Origin: Anniella stebbinsi
Taxonomy: Eukaryota > Chordata > Lepidosauria > Squamata > Anniellidae
Assembly: GCA_029215795.1 (NCBI GenBank)
Contig: JARDYH010000007.1
Coordinates: 73,853,763 to 73,917,762 of the forward strand
DNA: 64,000 nt
Direction: 5' to 3'
Below the pieces are notes generated by a model. It was not told the origin of the DNA. It saw only the letters and a list, made by a program, of their open reading frames with translations, and did no database searches. This document shows positions 8,386 to 21,277 of this stretch, in pieces (the stretch's first letter is position 1; each line of letters opens with the position of its first letter). Position numbers and translations under genes: made by a program.

Positions 8386-11300
8386 CTTGCCTGCTTGCTG
8401 GCTTTTTGTTTTTGTCTTTGGGTTTGTTTGTTTGTTTGTTTGTTTGTTTTTTCCCCTTTCCCCAGGCTTGAGCTATGTGCCTGGGAGGGAGGATACAGGG
8501 CCAGGTGGGGGGATACAGGGCCAGGTGGGGGGAGCACAATTAGGGTAGTGACAGGTAGAGGGAGATATGGCGTTGTGAGGAGGACTTGCCAGGTTAGGGA
8601 AACAAGGCCCAGACAGTTAATGGCTGTGCCTTGTTCCGGTCCCCCTCACACCCACAGGCTTGTTGGTTGCCTTATCAGCCAGCCCTCAGGCCTCCGGGTG
8701 CTGCTTTTAAATGCCAGATCAGTGCATAATAAGATCTCCCTCATCCACGACTTAATTGTGGATGAGGCAGCCGATCTGGCATGTATAACCGAGACCTGGG
8801 TGGGAGAGCAGGGAGGAGTTAGTCTGTCCCAGTTATGCCCACCGGGGTACTTGGTTCAGCATCAGGGTAGACTTGAGGGCCGGGGAGGGGGCGTTGCTGT
8901 GGTCTATAGGAATTCCATCCCCCTCTGTAGTCTCCCTGTCCATGTGACTACTGGTCTGGAGTGTTTGCACCTTGTGTTGGGCCAACAGGACAGATTAGGG
9001 ATTCTGTTGGTGTACCGCCCACCCCGCTGCTCAACAGACTCCCTAGCTGAGCTGACAGAGGTGGTCTCTGGTGTACTGTTGAGGTCCCCCAGACTCTTGG
9101 TTCTGGGGGATGTCAACATTCATGCTGAGGGCACTTTATCTGGGGCAGCTCAGGATTTCATGGTCTCCATGACAACCATGGGACTGTCCCAACATACCAT
9201 CGGCCCAACGCATGTAGCAGGGCACACTCTAGACCTGGTTTTTTCAACTGGACATGGAGATAGGGATCTGAAAGTGGGGGACTTTACATCAACCTCTCTG
9301 TTATGGTCAGATCACCACCTGCTGAGGTTTAGACTTACAGCGGCTTTTCCCCTCTGCAAGGGTGGGGGACCCATTAAGATGGTCCGCCCCCGGAGGCTAA
9401 TGGATCCAGATGGTTTTCAGAGGGCTCTGGGGAGTTTTCCGGCTGATAGGGCTGGCTCTCCTGTCAAAACCCTGGTTGATCTGTGGAATGCAGAAATGAC
9501 CCGGGCAGTTGACACGATTGCTCCTGAGCGCCCTCTCCTGTGTAGAGCTCAAACGGCTCCGTGGTATACCCCAGAGCTGAGAGTGATGAAACAAAAAAGG
9601 AGACGGCTTGAGGGCAGATGGAGACGAACTCCTGATGGATGCAATCAAACACTGGTAAGTGCTTATGGTAAGCTGTATTCAGGGGCAGTGAGGGCAGCAA
9701 AAAAACAATACTTTGCTGCCACTATTCAATCATCAACCTGCCGCCCAGCGGAGCTTTTCAGAGTTGTCTGGGGGCTTTTACATGCTGGCCCCAAGGACAT
9801 GGTAGAACCGTCTGAGGCCCGCTGTAATACATTTGCTGGGCACTTCCAGAATAAAATCTCTGGCATCCATCAGGACTTAGACTTCAGTGTTATAGCAGAT
9901 GAATCTAGTGAGGTATCCAGAGCACAGGCTTGTCCTGCTTTCTTGGATGAGTTTCAGTTGGTGCAGCTCGAGGATGTTGACAAGGTGCTTGGACAGGTTC
10001 GTGCAACCACTTCCATATTGGATCCTTGCCCCTCTTGGCTAATAAAAGCTAGCAGGGATGGAACAACTGGCTGGGCCAGGGAAGTGATTAATGCCTCTTC
10101 ACAAGAGGGAGTGGTCCCAGGCCTCCTGAAAGAGGCGGCAGTGAGACCACTCCTAAAGAAATCTTCCCTGGACCCTGAAAATCTTAATAACTACAGGCCA
10201 GTAGCAAATGTTCCATTCCTGGGCAAGGTCCTGGAGCGGGTGGTTGCGAGCCAGCTCCAGGCACTCTTGGATGAGACTGATTATCTGGATCCATTTCAGT
10301 CAGGTTTCAGGCCTGGTTTTGGTACGGAAACAACCTTGGTTGCCCTGTATGATGACCTATGTCGGGAGAAAGACAGGGGGAGTGTGACTCTGTTGATTCT
10401 CCTTGATCTCTCGGCGGCTTTCGATACCATCGACCATGGTATCCTTCTGGGACGACTGGCTGAGTTGGGAGTGGGAGGCACTGCATTGCAGTGGTTCCGC
10501 TCCTACTTGGTGGGTCGGCTCCAGAAGGTGGTGCTTGGGGAACATTGCTCAGCCCCGTGGATTCTCCAGTATGGGGTTCCGCAGGGGTCAGTTTTGTCCC
10601 CCATGCTGTTCAATATCTACATGAAACCGTTGAGTGCAGTCATCCGGAGTTTTGGAGTGCGTTGTCATCAGTACGCTGATGACACGCAGCTCTATTTCTC
10701 CTTTTCATCTTCATCAGGTGAGGCTGTGGATGTGCTGAACCAGTGCCTGGCTGCGACAATGGACTGGATGAGGGCTAATAAACTGAAACTCAATCCAGAC
10801 AAGACTGAGACGCTGTTAGTGGGTGGTTCCGCTGACCGGATGGAGGATGTTCAACCTGTTCTGGATGGGGTTGCACTCCCCTTGAAGGAGCGGGTTCGTA
10901 GCTTGGGGGTTCTCCTAGAACCATCTCTGTCACTTGAGGCGCAGGTGGCCTCAGTGTGTCATGAGGCAGTCTGAAGAATCTTCCTCTGAGGAGGAAGAAG
11001 TGGCAGAGACTGCAGCTTTACCCATTCCCCAGGACTTACCGGAGGAGGAGGAACAGCAGGGAGATTCCTCTGAAGAGCCCCAGGAAAGCCACCCTCTCCC
11101 ACCCCCTGTTTCTAATGAGGAAGACTCGGGGCCTGAAGGAGTTTGTCCAGTAACTCCCCAGCAAAGGCGGCAGCTCAAACGGGCGGAGAAAGCTAAGCCC
11201 ACAAGGCGAAGCATGAGACTGAGAAAACAGAGCACAGCTGATGCAAGCCTTAAGTAAGATAATGAAGGAATTGCATGCAGCTGTGAACAGGCTCAAGCAA

Positions 11301-14300
11301 CTATAAAGGAGAAAGAAGTCAGAAGCTAAGATCCGTTGAGAACAACCGTCGTCTTCGGCTCTTGACACCCGGCATACTCCTGAATCGGAACCTGTGGACT
11401 GAACAACCGGCTTGACTATTTTGGCTCTGGACTTTGGACTGCTCTAATAGTTGGTTTGACCCTCGGCTTGACATTTGGACGGACTGAAGTTTTGGCGTGA
11501 CCTTGGCTATTGGTAATTGGATTTTGGAATTGCAAATAAACCCTTTAAACCGTTAAAGGCCTGGCATTTTTCCCAGACATTCTTAGATAAGGGAGTTGGC
11601 AGGCTTCCTATACTAAGAGTCATAAATACGACACAGTGGCACGGAGTGCCTTCTACCAACTTCGGTTGGTGGCCCAGCTACGTCCCTATCTGGACAGGGA
11701 TAACCTGGCTTCAGTTGTCCATGCTCTGGTAACCTCCAAGTTAGATTACTGCAATGCACTCTATGTGGGGCTGCCTTTGAAGGTGGTTCGGAAGCTGCAG
11801 CTTGTGCAAAATGCAGCGGCCAGATTGATAACTGGAACCAGTAGGTTCGAACATATAAGACCTACTCTGGCCCGCTTGCATTGGCTGCCTTTATGTTTCC
11901 GAGCCTGGTTCAAGGTGCTGGTTTTAACCTACAAAGCCTTACACGGCTTGGGACCACAATACCTGATGGAACGCCTTTCCCGACATGAAGCTACCTGAAC
12001 ACTACGTTCAACATCTAAGGCCCTCCTCCGAGTGCCTCCTCCGAGGGAAGCTCGGAGGTCAGCAACAAGAGAGAGGGCCTTCTCTGTGGTGGCTCCCCAA
12101 TTGTGGAACGATCTCCCCGACGAGGCCCGCCTGGCACCAACATTGTTATCTTTTCGGCGCCAGTTCAAGACTTTCCTCTTCTCTCAGGCATTTGGCAATA
12201 TCTGAGGAGCCTGGGTTTGTTTTGTTTTTGTAGTTTTTGAAGTGTTGAAGTGGTTTTTAAATGTACAGATTGTGTGTATGTTGTATGTTTTTGCTGTTTA
12301 AATTTTTGTATATTGTTTTTAATTGTTTTTAATCCTATGTAAACCGCCCAGAGAGCTTCGGCTATGGGGCGGTATACAAATGTAATAAATAAATAAATAA
12401 ATACTGAAATCACTAACATATGATTAAATCTGGTTTCAACTTCAGGTCTAAACTTCACTCTTGGCAGATGCTAACTAAAATGATAGCCTCGTGCAATAGG
12501 GATAAAGAACTAAAATAGATCCATTATTCCTTTCTATGATGGGAAAACCAACTTCTAGTTTGCTTCTAGTTTGTCTGATACGCAACACATCTGGTGAGGA
12601 GGGAATACAGACCTGGTGGACATAGCTGTATACTGACTCTTCTTCTTTCTTCTTAGCACTGGAAAACCCTGAAATACAGATTCTGGGAAAGCTTCGAGCA
12701 GGATTTCCAGTAGACATCACTTGCACAACCCCAGGAAGTTGTGCTTTGAAGCCTCTAAACATCACCTGGGGAGGCATTTCTGAAGAAGCCAGATCTGGGG
12801 TCTCTGACATGCTGCCAAGCGGCACAAACATTTACAGCACTGTGTTCAATTTCGTACCCTCAGTGGCAGATGATGGTCAGAATCTCACTTGCAGCATCCG
12901 CTGTGGAAATGAGACCAGTTCTGTGTACAGGGTGTGGACTGTCCAGATGAACGTCAACTGTGAGTGACTCTTTAGATCCGTCCCCTTGTCCCAAAGGGGC
13001 CGCTTTGCATGTTAACTTTCTCCAGGGCTGATCTTCAAGTCTGGCTTAGCTGGAACTGAAACGAATTGTGGGAAAGACTTCAAAGAAAATGTAGATCCGT
13101 TCTGTTTAGAGGATTTGTGAGGTGTATCATTCATTCTCTTGCCTCAAGGGGCAAATCCCTGGCCTGGCTGTTCCCCCCTGGGCACCCAAGATAACCCCTA
13201 TAGAGAGGGATTTTGTTCCCTATGGGAAGACTATCGAGACACCTTAGTGTGCTTAACGAAGAATTCTTTATTCTTATGAACTGCAATGGTACAGTGACGA
13301 GGTTCACACACACACACCGCTCCCAGTCCCAAAGCTTCCAAGTCTCCACCTCAGCCAATCACCAGGAAAGCTCCTGCACCCCAGGCAGGGACGGGTGTCA
13401 GCACCTGGCATTCTTGGGCAGCTGCTGGGCCCATCAGTGACCCTTGCCTTCCCCACTCCCCTAAAAATTAATTCTGGCCTGGTGCTCCAAGCAGTGCAGG
13501 GTGCCTTGTCCCAACCACAATTTAAATCTTCCACAATCATCCACAATGATGCTACATGGAGGATGTTGTGAAAAGCGAAAACAGTGCAACTTGGGCTCCT
13601 GCTGCTGACACTTTCAGATAAGCCCACCAGCATCTACTGATGAAGAAGAAGCCCACCAGAGGGAACTTTGCCCACAGACCCTTCTAGCCAGCCATGACTC
13701 CAGGACTTGAGTCAGTTGAAATGTGTGGTAGAGATATCCTTGGCACGTTGAAGGGAATTATTGCCACCTGGTGGCCTCAGGTATACACTGAAAAGGAATG
13801 AAGACAAACAAAATAGATCCCTTTGGGAACTTGCAAAAAAGGCCCTCGGGGTAAGCTGTAGAAAAAGGTCCATGTCGAACTGCTAGGAGCATTTATATGT
13901 ATAGATGCAAATTTAGAAATAATTATTATAATCTAAATAGAAATATGGTATATACCACCCCAATATGGAAGTCTTTGACTAGGTGACCTGTGTGCCCGCC
14001 TGCTCAATCTGCTGTTCAGGTGCTAATTGTGAATGGGCAACAGATTTTGTGGTTCTTAAGTTAAACCAGGACTAGACAGGACAGCCCTTCAAACAGAGGA
14101 TGCTCTTCTTGAGTTAGAATTCCATCCCTGGGTTTAATATAATGAATACAGGTGTAACAGGGCCAGAGTTGGCTAAGGTCCTGATGATGATCCCTTCTTG
14201 TTGACCTCTTTCCAGACAGCCCTAGGGCATGCAAATGGGAGATCTCCCACTGCAAGCAAGAAAGCAGTGGGTTCCTCTGCAATTGTTCCCTCTGCTCCCT

Positions 14301-17300
14301 CCCTTCACCGAAGATTACATGGCAGGTGAATGGGAAGACCATGGAGGGGAACACCACCAAAGGGAAGATGCAGGTCACTACCTGGAATATGGAGGAAGTA
14401 AGCACTAGCACTCTGCGCTTCACAGGAGGCTGGGATAGAGAACATCATATTACCTGCCATGGAGCCAACTCGGAGGGAGAGCTTGACACAAAGTTCTACC
14501 TATTTAGTTCAGGTATGTATCTGGGGTGCAGGTCAATGCTTTGTTGTCTGCTATTCATGTAATCAATTTATAGACCACTGGACTATATCTAAAAATACAC
14601 CTCGAAGTGGTTTACAACATAAATGTCAACTTTGTTTAGTTTATTTGATTATTTTATTTACACTGTTTATATATCGCTCCCTGCACCTTTAATAGCTGTG
14701 TATCTGAAGTAAATCACCTATTAAAGGTACAAGAGCCCTGTTCTCTTTTGCATCTTGCTGCTATTCTGAGCAGTGGTTAAGTTTACCCCATTCCCGTCCC
14801 CATCCCAGATGTGGTGACTCAGTAGTGTGGGAAAGACACTCTGCCCATATTCAGAGGCACCAATTTCTTTACTTACATTCTGCCCTGGCATTGAAAACAG
14901 CTTCTGGGGGCTGATCCTAGCTGAAATGAAGGCCCCCTCCACAAGGATGCGCTTTTGCGCCCGGTTCCGCGATTATGCGCATTATCGCGGAGGCGCTTTT
15001 ACTCCTAATCCCTCTGCACCGGAGGCGGCGAGAGGCGGCGAAGCGCATAAATTCATGTCCAAAAAGCGCTTTACAAGCAGTTAATGTGCGTAATCGCTTG
15101 TTCACACCGCGAAAATGCGCTTTAACGGCCGGAGCAAAATAAAAGTCGCTATTTAACGCGCGTTCGAAAATGCGCATTATCGGGGAGATAACGCGCCTGT
15201 ACACCCGTTTTGCGCTCCGTGCTTGTGGAGGTAAATTTTTTAATGAGCCTTCAAGGCTCATTAAACGTCTCGTGTGGAGGAGGCCGAAGACTGAGGGCGG
15301 CTCTGTCTTCATATGTTTCAAAATGAGAATTTTATTATCCTTTTCCCCAATACTCTACAGAGCTTTTGGCATCTGGCCGGAAGGCAAGCCTGAGTGATAT
15401 TTTATTAAGTGTGTCCATGTTAATAACTTTAATTTTAGAAATAAATGGTTGCTATTAGAATAATCTAGTGCTGAACTCTTAAAAGTTTATTATTTTCTTC
15501 TAATGGCTTAACAAAATAAATAAATAAATAAATAAAATGATTAGCACCAGTAATTCCATGTATTTATTTTTAATTGTAGAGACAATACTTTTGGGGTGTT
15601 TTTAAAAAAAATCATAACAATGATTTTATGTGCTATTTTAATGAGGGATATAACATGGGCAATTACCACTCCTTGTCTTTCAACAAGAGAAAAGATATCA
15701 AAAACACTGGCTTGTCTAAAGTACTGTTTCTGGGCTATTTCTAGCTGAATTGCTTTCTAGCTATTTTGTCTATTGAGTATGAACATCCCCCCCCCCCCAA
15801 AAAAAAAAAAGTCCTTGGGGAGATAGTTCATGATTTTGCAATGGAAAGGGTCAGGAAAAAGTAGAATACCAAAACCAACAGGACTAGTACAAAAAGCTGT
15901 TCGACAGGGGAACTGTGGGCGGATGACCATCTGTGACAACCTGTATGTGTTTATAATATACCTCACTATAGTTTATTTATTTATTGTTACATTTAAATCC
16001 CTCATTTCCTCCAAGGAACCCTGGGAAGTGTGCATGATCCTCTTCTGTATTCTATCCTTACAATGCTCCTGTGAAGTAGGTTAGGCTGAGAATCAGCGAC
16101 TGGCCCAAAGTCACGCAGTGAACTTCATGGCCGAATGGGCCTAGAACCTGGATCTCCCGAGCCCCAGTCCAACACTCTAACCACCATACCGCGTTGACGC
16201 TGAGCAGGAGGTTGGACCAGATGACCTCCAAAGTGACTTCCAACTCTAAAATCCTTTGGTTCTATGGTCAATTAGACATTCTGGTCAATTAGACCATTAG
16301 AAGAGCTGTGCTGGATCAGACCAAGGGTCCATCTAGTCCAACATTTTGTTCACGTAGTGGCCAACCAGCTGCCCACAGGAAAGCCCACCCCCAAAGGTCA
16401 ACTCTAGCTCTAGACTCCACTGCCCCACCTCTGCATCTGGCATCCGTGAATGCAAAGAATTTGAGATGGCCGAATCTTCCCCTGCCTGTATCAAAGGAAT
16501 ATCAGAGCACCTACCACTATGGCAGGAACAGAATGTGATCACTTTGTTTCAAGGGAAAAAGAAAAGTCTATTTCACTAAACTCTACCGGTTCTTCTCTGA
16601 ACCGTCAGGGGACTTGGGGACCACGAAGATCATTAGTGGAGGGATTGGCGCACTCATCATGTTTGTTATCATTATGCTCATCATTGCCATCATCGTGACC
16701 TCCAAAAAGTAAGTAATAATAAGTGTTTGTTAGTTTCTGGACTGTTTGAAAAGTACTGCGGTTGAGGGTGTGCACTGGAGGGAGGCAAGAGCCCAATTTG
16801 GCATTTATGCAGGGAGAGAGAGCCCAATGTTGTGACTAGCAGCCGATTCTCACATCCAAGCTGATGATGTTGCCTATGTGGATCAAGTAGATTTAGAAAT
16901 CTGAAAGGCCCATAGGATGCTGCTCAAGTAGGTGATCGGGAGCTTGAAATGTACTCAACTCACATAATCATCACTGCCGCAAAAGCCCTTGTGGATTTGT
17001 GCTGGCCATTTCTTAGGATCTTTCCGGACACTCATCTTCTCACAGGGGTACTGCCCAGAGGATACACATCCACCTGGAAGATGTCACCCCAAAAAGTGCC
17101 CCTGCTACGGGTAAACTGCTCTTTTCCAGTGATCAGTGGGCTACTTTGAATGGTTTGGGAACTCTTAGGCCTCGGCAAGGGTCAGGATCCAGGCAATTTG
17201 GAGTGGGGAGCTGGAGTCAAGTGGGCTAGAAGCATGCGTATAGACAAAACTAGACAGAGGTTCAAGTTCCAGAGCAATCGTCACAGACAGGAAGCAGGAG

Positions 17301-17749
17301 CTTGCTCATTTGTTCATTTTATGCTGGGGGGGGGGGTTTAAGACCAACCCCATACAAAGTGACATACACAAACTGAATGAAACAGTAGTACATTAGGTAG
17401 ATTGCTCAAGAGTACAACAGATGCAGCAATAGGTGATTGAGCAAACCGTTTTGGAACACACAACCATCAGTTCTCTTTAGGAAAAGCATTTGTACAAAGA
17501 TACATCCTCTTAAATGCCTATACTGAAGGGGCTAAGTAAATGTCAAATGGAAAGAGGTTCCACAACCGTGGGGCCACTATCAAGAAGGCTCTGTCACTTG
17601 TGCTCAGCAACGTAACTGATTTTACTAATCAGGAACGTATGAGTAAAGGCCTAGGCAGCATCCTCACACAACAGACAAGTTAGTCAAACTGATAAGCGCA
17701 TTCTGAGGCTTTGGGATATCAGAGCTGGGCAAGTACCTTCCCATCTCTG

Positions 17750-17804
<55 letters not shown>

Positions 17805-19467
17805 GCACCTTCCCCAACCTGGCACCCTCCAGGTGTGTTGGACTACAACTTCCACCATCCCCAATCAGCATGATGGAAGTTGTAGTCCAACTCAGAGAGC
17901 ACCAGCTTAGGAAAGGCTGGCCTATGCTACTAAAATAAGAATTGCCTGTACATGTTCTCTCACTCTTTCGCTCCCTTTTTGGAAATATTTTTTTATATAG
18001 ATAGATAAATCTTTTGGATGTATTTTAAAAGCTTCTTTATTTCATACAGAAGATGAATTTCAGTGTTGCTAAGACCTCCTTCCCTCCATCTCTCTCTCTC
18101 TCTCTCTGCCTGTTTCCTTTTAAATTCAAATATGAAGAAATCTTTATGAATGCCCCCTCCTACAAGCTTTATTAGTTTCCCATATAGTTAGTTTATCCTT
18201 CTGGAGAGTATTATTAAGTCTGAAAAATCCCCTTAGTTCATCAGTACAAACCTCATTGTCTGACGATAACAAATTATTTAATTTCCTGGAGCAAAGTTGC
18301 TCTTATTTATAATTGATCACATTAAATATGTTGTGTTGCAATCAATTTATACTAAGGCACCTATTAGGGAGCCTGCAAAAGAGATATTTCATAAGCAGAA
18401 GAGTGATCAGACGCATGTATCTGCCTCATACTGAATCACCCCATGGGCCATTTAGCCCTGTGTTTTATTCTGGCTGGTTGTGCCCCCTCCCCAAGGCCTC
18501 TGGCATGGCTCTGCCCAAGCCAGATCGCCTTATGATTCTTTTTAACTGGAGGGGTGGGGAACCTCAGACCTGGGGGCTGGATCTGGCTCTCGAACTGGTC
18601 CCCATCCAGCCCTCCGGGTTTCCCCAAATGGTCTGCCCCCTTTCTGCCAACCACTGATCATTTGGTGATTTCCCATCTTTTGTGCAGTTTTCCCCATTCC
18701 AAATGGTAGAAATGCTTATCCTCAGGCTTGCAAACTGGCAATAGCAGCTAGAACATGCTGGTTTTTTTTGTGTGTGTGTTTTTTTTTTAAAAAAAGCGGT
18801 CTCCCCTTTTGCCTTTGGGCATGCCCACAGCTGGAACATGACTTTCAATAGCTTCTCTAAAACTGAATTCAGGCCCTCAGCTGAAAGAGCTTCCTCATCC
18901 TTGGGCCAGGGAGTGAACCAAATTGTTCTCCCCGCAAGACCTATCCTCTTCCTTTATTCTCAGATTCTTAATTCCTTTGGAACAGTAAATACAATCATGA
19001 TAAGTCAGATTCTGATATCTCTAGTCAGGGCTGCCTGAGGCAAAGAACAATATGGCGCCCTCTTCCATTCCAAGTACAAAAGCCAATAGGACTGGCAGAT
19101 GGATCTGTCAACAACATTGTTGATGGGACAACATCCTCCACTGCACCTCAAGGCAGCAGGCTAAATTAGGGGGTGCAGAGAAGGTTGCCCAGCACTCAGT
19201 CCCACCTCAATCATCTTGCTGCCACCTACTAGCATCTGCCGCCTGAGGCGACTGCTTCACTCTGCCTAATGGGAGGGCCGGATCTATCTATAGGCATCAC
19301 TTAGCTCAAAAACACTGTATACCTTTACTAAATATTTTAGAAATGGAAGGTGTTTAACCTGTATTCAGACCTGGTCTGTTAAGCTAAACTATCCATAACA
19401 TGACTTATATTGTGACCTATCAAAGCATCCCCTTCTGAAAAGTCCAATAAAATATCTGCCATTTCAA

Positions 19468-19500
<33 letters not shown>

Positions 19501-21242
19501 CCTGTTCTTGATAAAGTGCAGAAACACACACAAATATTAGTTTCCCTAAGGAACAGCTGTCCTTCATCCCAATTCTCCCTTCCTTATTAATATATTTGTG
19601 AATCAGTCCAAAATCCAAGTTTTTTTCAGTTTTTTCATATGGATTGCTTGATCCAGTCATGACTGGAGCGTGGAAGATCTCCCTAAGATCTCCTTTGCTA
19701 GCACACACTGATTCCTTAGGCTTAAACCAATGTGTTTCCCAAATGCCTAATACATTCTTATTCTCCTTGGATTTCTTTTTCAGAAGATGCTGTGTTTCTC
19801 ACGCATCACATTATTTAACCCATGAACATTTTATTAGCATGTATATAACCAGATTCATAACCAAAGAAGAAGAAAAATCAGCCACAAGAAAGGGGAGATA
19901 ACATGATTAGGCAAGGCTCAATGGAGTCATACAATGGGCACAAGACCCATGCATGAGGGGATGCCATAGGGGAAGCAACAACCCTTCCTACATTGGTACA
20001 CACATATGCTTGCAGAGACGTTCTGCCAGGTGGGTCATGGGTGATGAGATGCCTATGCACCCAATCCATTTCCCTGTCCAGCCCTCTCCATTTAGTCAAG
20101 AAACACAAATATGCTCATCTTTCTTCACTGAGTGGAAGTGGGAGAGCTGGACGGGGATATGGGAGGGTCGCATGGGACTCCTCTTCTCAGCATGGCGAGG
20201 CACAAGCTGCAAGAGTGATGAAAAGCAGGACTCTGTCATGTCCTGCGCCTGTGGTATGAGAAGATCTAGCCCCGTAGTCTACAACAGGAAAGAGTAGAAT
20301 ACTCTACAACTGTGTAAAGAGTTCTCCTGTCTCAGTGTTGCTACCACCACATTGCTGTGGCATCTTCTTGTTCTTGGGGATCATCATTATGAAGCACAGT
20401 TCTAATAATTTATGGAAACGGCCCCATCTGTTTTTAAAGAAATCAATCCATTTATCAGGACCCTAAGCACTGATCCTCATTTATACACTCATTTTCACTT
20501 CAATTAGCTTATTTGTTAAGAATGTTATTCCCTTGCTTCCCCCCACCCCCACCCAAAGTGATGTTGGGTACTAGCAGATCACCTAGATGTCTGCACCATT
20601 TATGGTCAGTTTGGGATCATACAGTTTTTGCTTGCATAGCAGCATTTTTGAATTGGTGATTCTGAAATTGATCCATCATATCCTGACATACGTTCTGGTT
20701 ACATGAATATACACTGTTAGCTCCAAAAGCTGCTCGTAGCAGTACTGTTCATTGATGAGGCTTCTTATTAAACGAGCAAATGATTTTTCCAGGTTTTCTG
20801 CTAAATATTCTCCTTCACATGGTTCAGGTAAGCCTCTTCACCCTTTGTATTTTTTTCTGAACCTTTTGTCTAAATTGTCACTGTACTTTTCTAATGCTGT
20901 CTGCGTTGTCTTCTTCGCCATTTACAGTCTCAATGATTCTTCTAGCCAAACCAAACCTTCCAAATTATGCTTCTGAAGATCTCTTATTCTACTAAGCTCC
21001 TTCAGCTTTTTTCTTTGTGGTGTAAGGCTGCATCCAGTGAACACTTCCTTGGGAATAAGCTCCTTTGAATTCCATTGGATTTACTTCTGATTAGCATGCA
21101 TAGGATCAGGCTGTAACACACTTCTCCTGCATTCCAGAAATATTTTGAGTTTCTTCTACCATTTCAATAAGCCAATCCCATTGTTTTGTGCTTGTGCATG
21201 TGTGTTTTCTTCACCCTGACCAGTGCATGCTTCCTAAACTTT

Positions 21243-21277
<35 letters not shown>

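Larger units (their letters stand above)
7880..12408 (+). mobile_element. Nearly full-length CR1/L2-type LINE in intron 2
   Basis: It contains a repetitive 5' region (a 251-bp offset duplication beginning at 7944 and 8195), one long ORF with endonuclease and reverse transcriptase, and a 3' end reading GTAAACCGCCCAGAGAGC, then GGCTATGGGGCGGTATACAA and (AAAT)n. The same 3' end recurs at 1190-1360, 21240-21340, 38735-38810 and 63640-63760, so this is an abundant local family. The 5' limit is uncertain and no target duplication was found. It accounts for most of intron 2. Confidence 0.85.
14513..16608 (+). other. Intron 4 with assorted repeats
   Basis: It contains the CpG-rich element at 14935-15232, (AAAT)n at 15518-15537, a C/A-rich tract at 15787-15810, a SINE at 15965-16262 and a CR1 fragment at 16285-16480. 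No additional exon in a fitting phase was found. Confidence 0.5.

Noticed and set aside
8330..8396. CCTG array as a CRISPR-like or coding repeat
   Set aside because: It is a plain tetranucleotide microsatellite with no spacers. The translated repeat has no family resemblance.
10934..11257. 107-codon acidic ORF as a host gene
   Set aside because: It starts in the LINE and crosses into the solo LTR, whose edges are fixed by CAGTG duplications. Any coding history belongs to the LTR element.
17046..17110. 65-nt segment bounded by CACAG and GTAAAC in Siglec intron 5, open in the right phase at its start
   Set aside because: Including it would change the phase (65 is not a multiple of 3) and shift exons 6 and 7, losing the ITIM. 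Without it every junction fits. At most it could be a poison or alternative exon.
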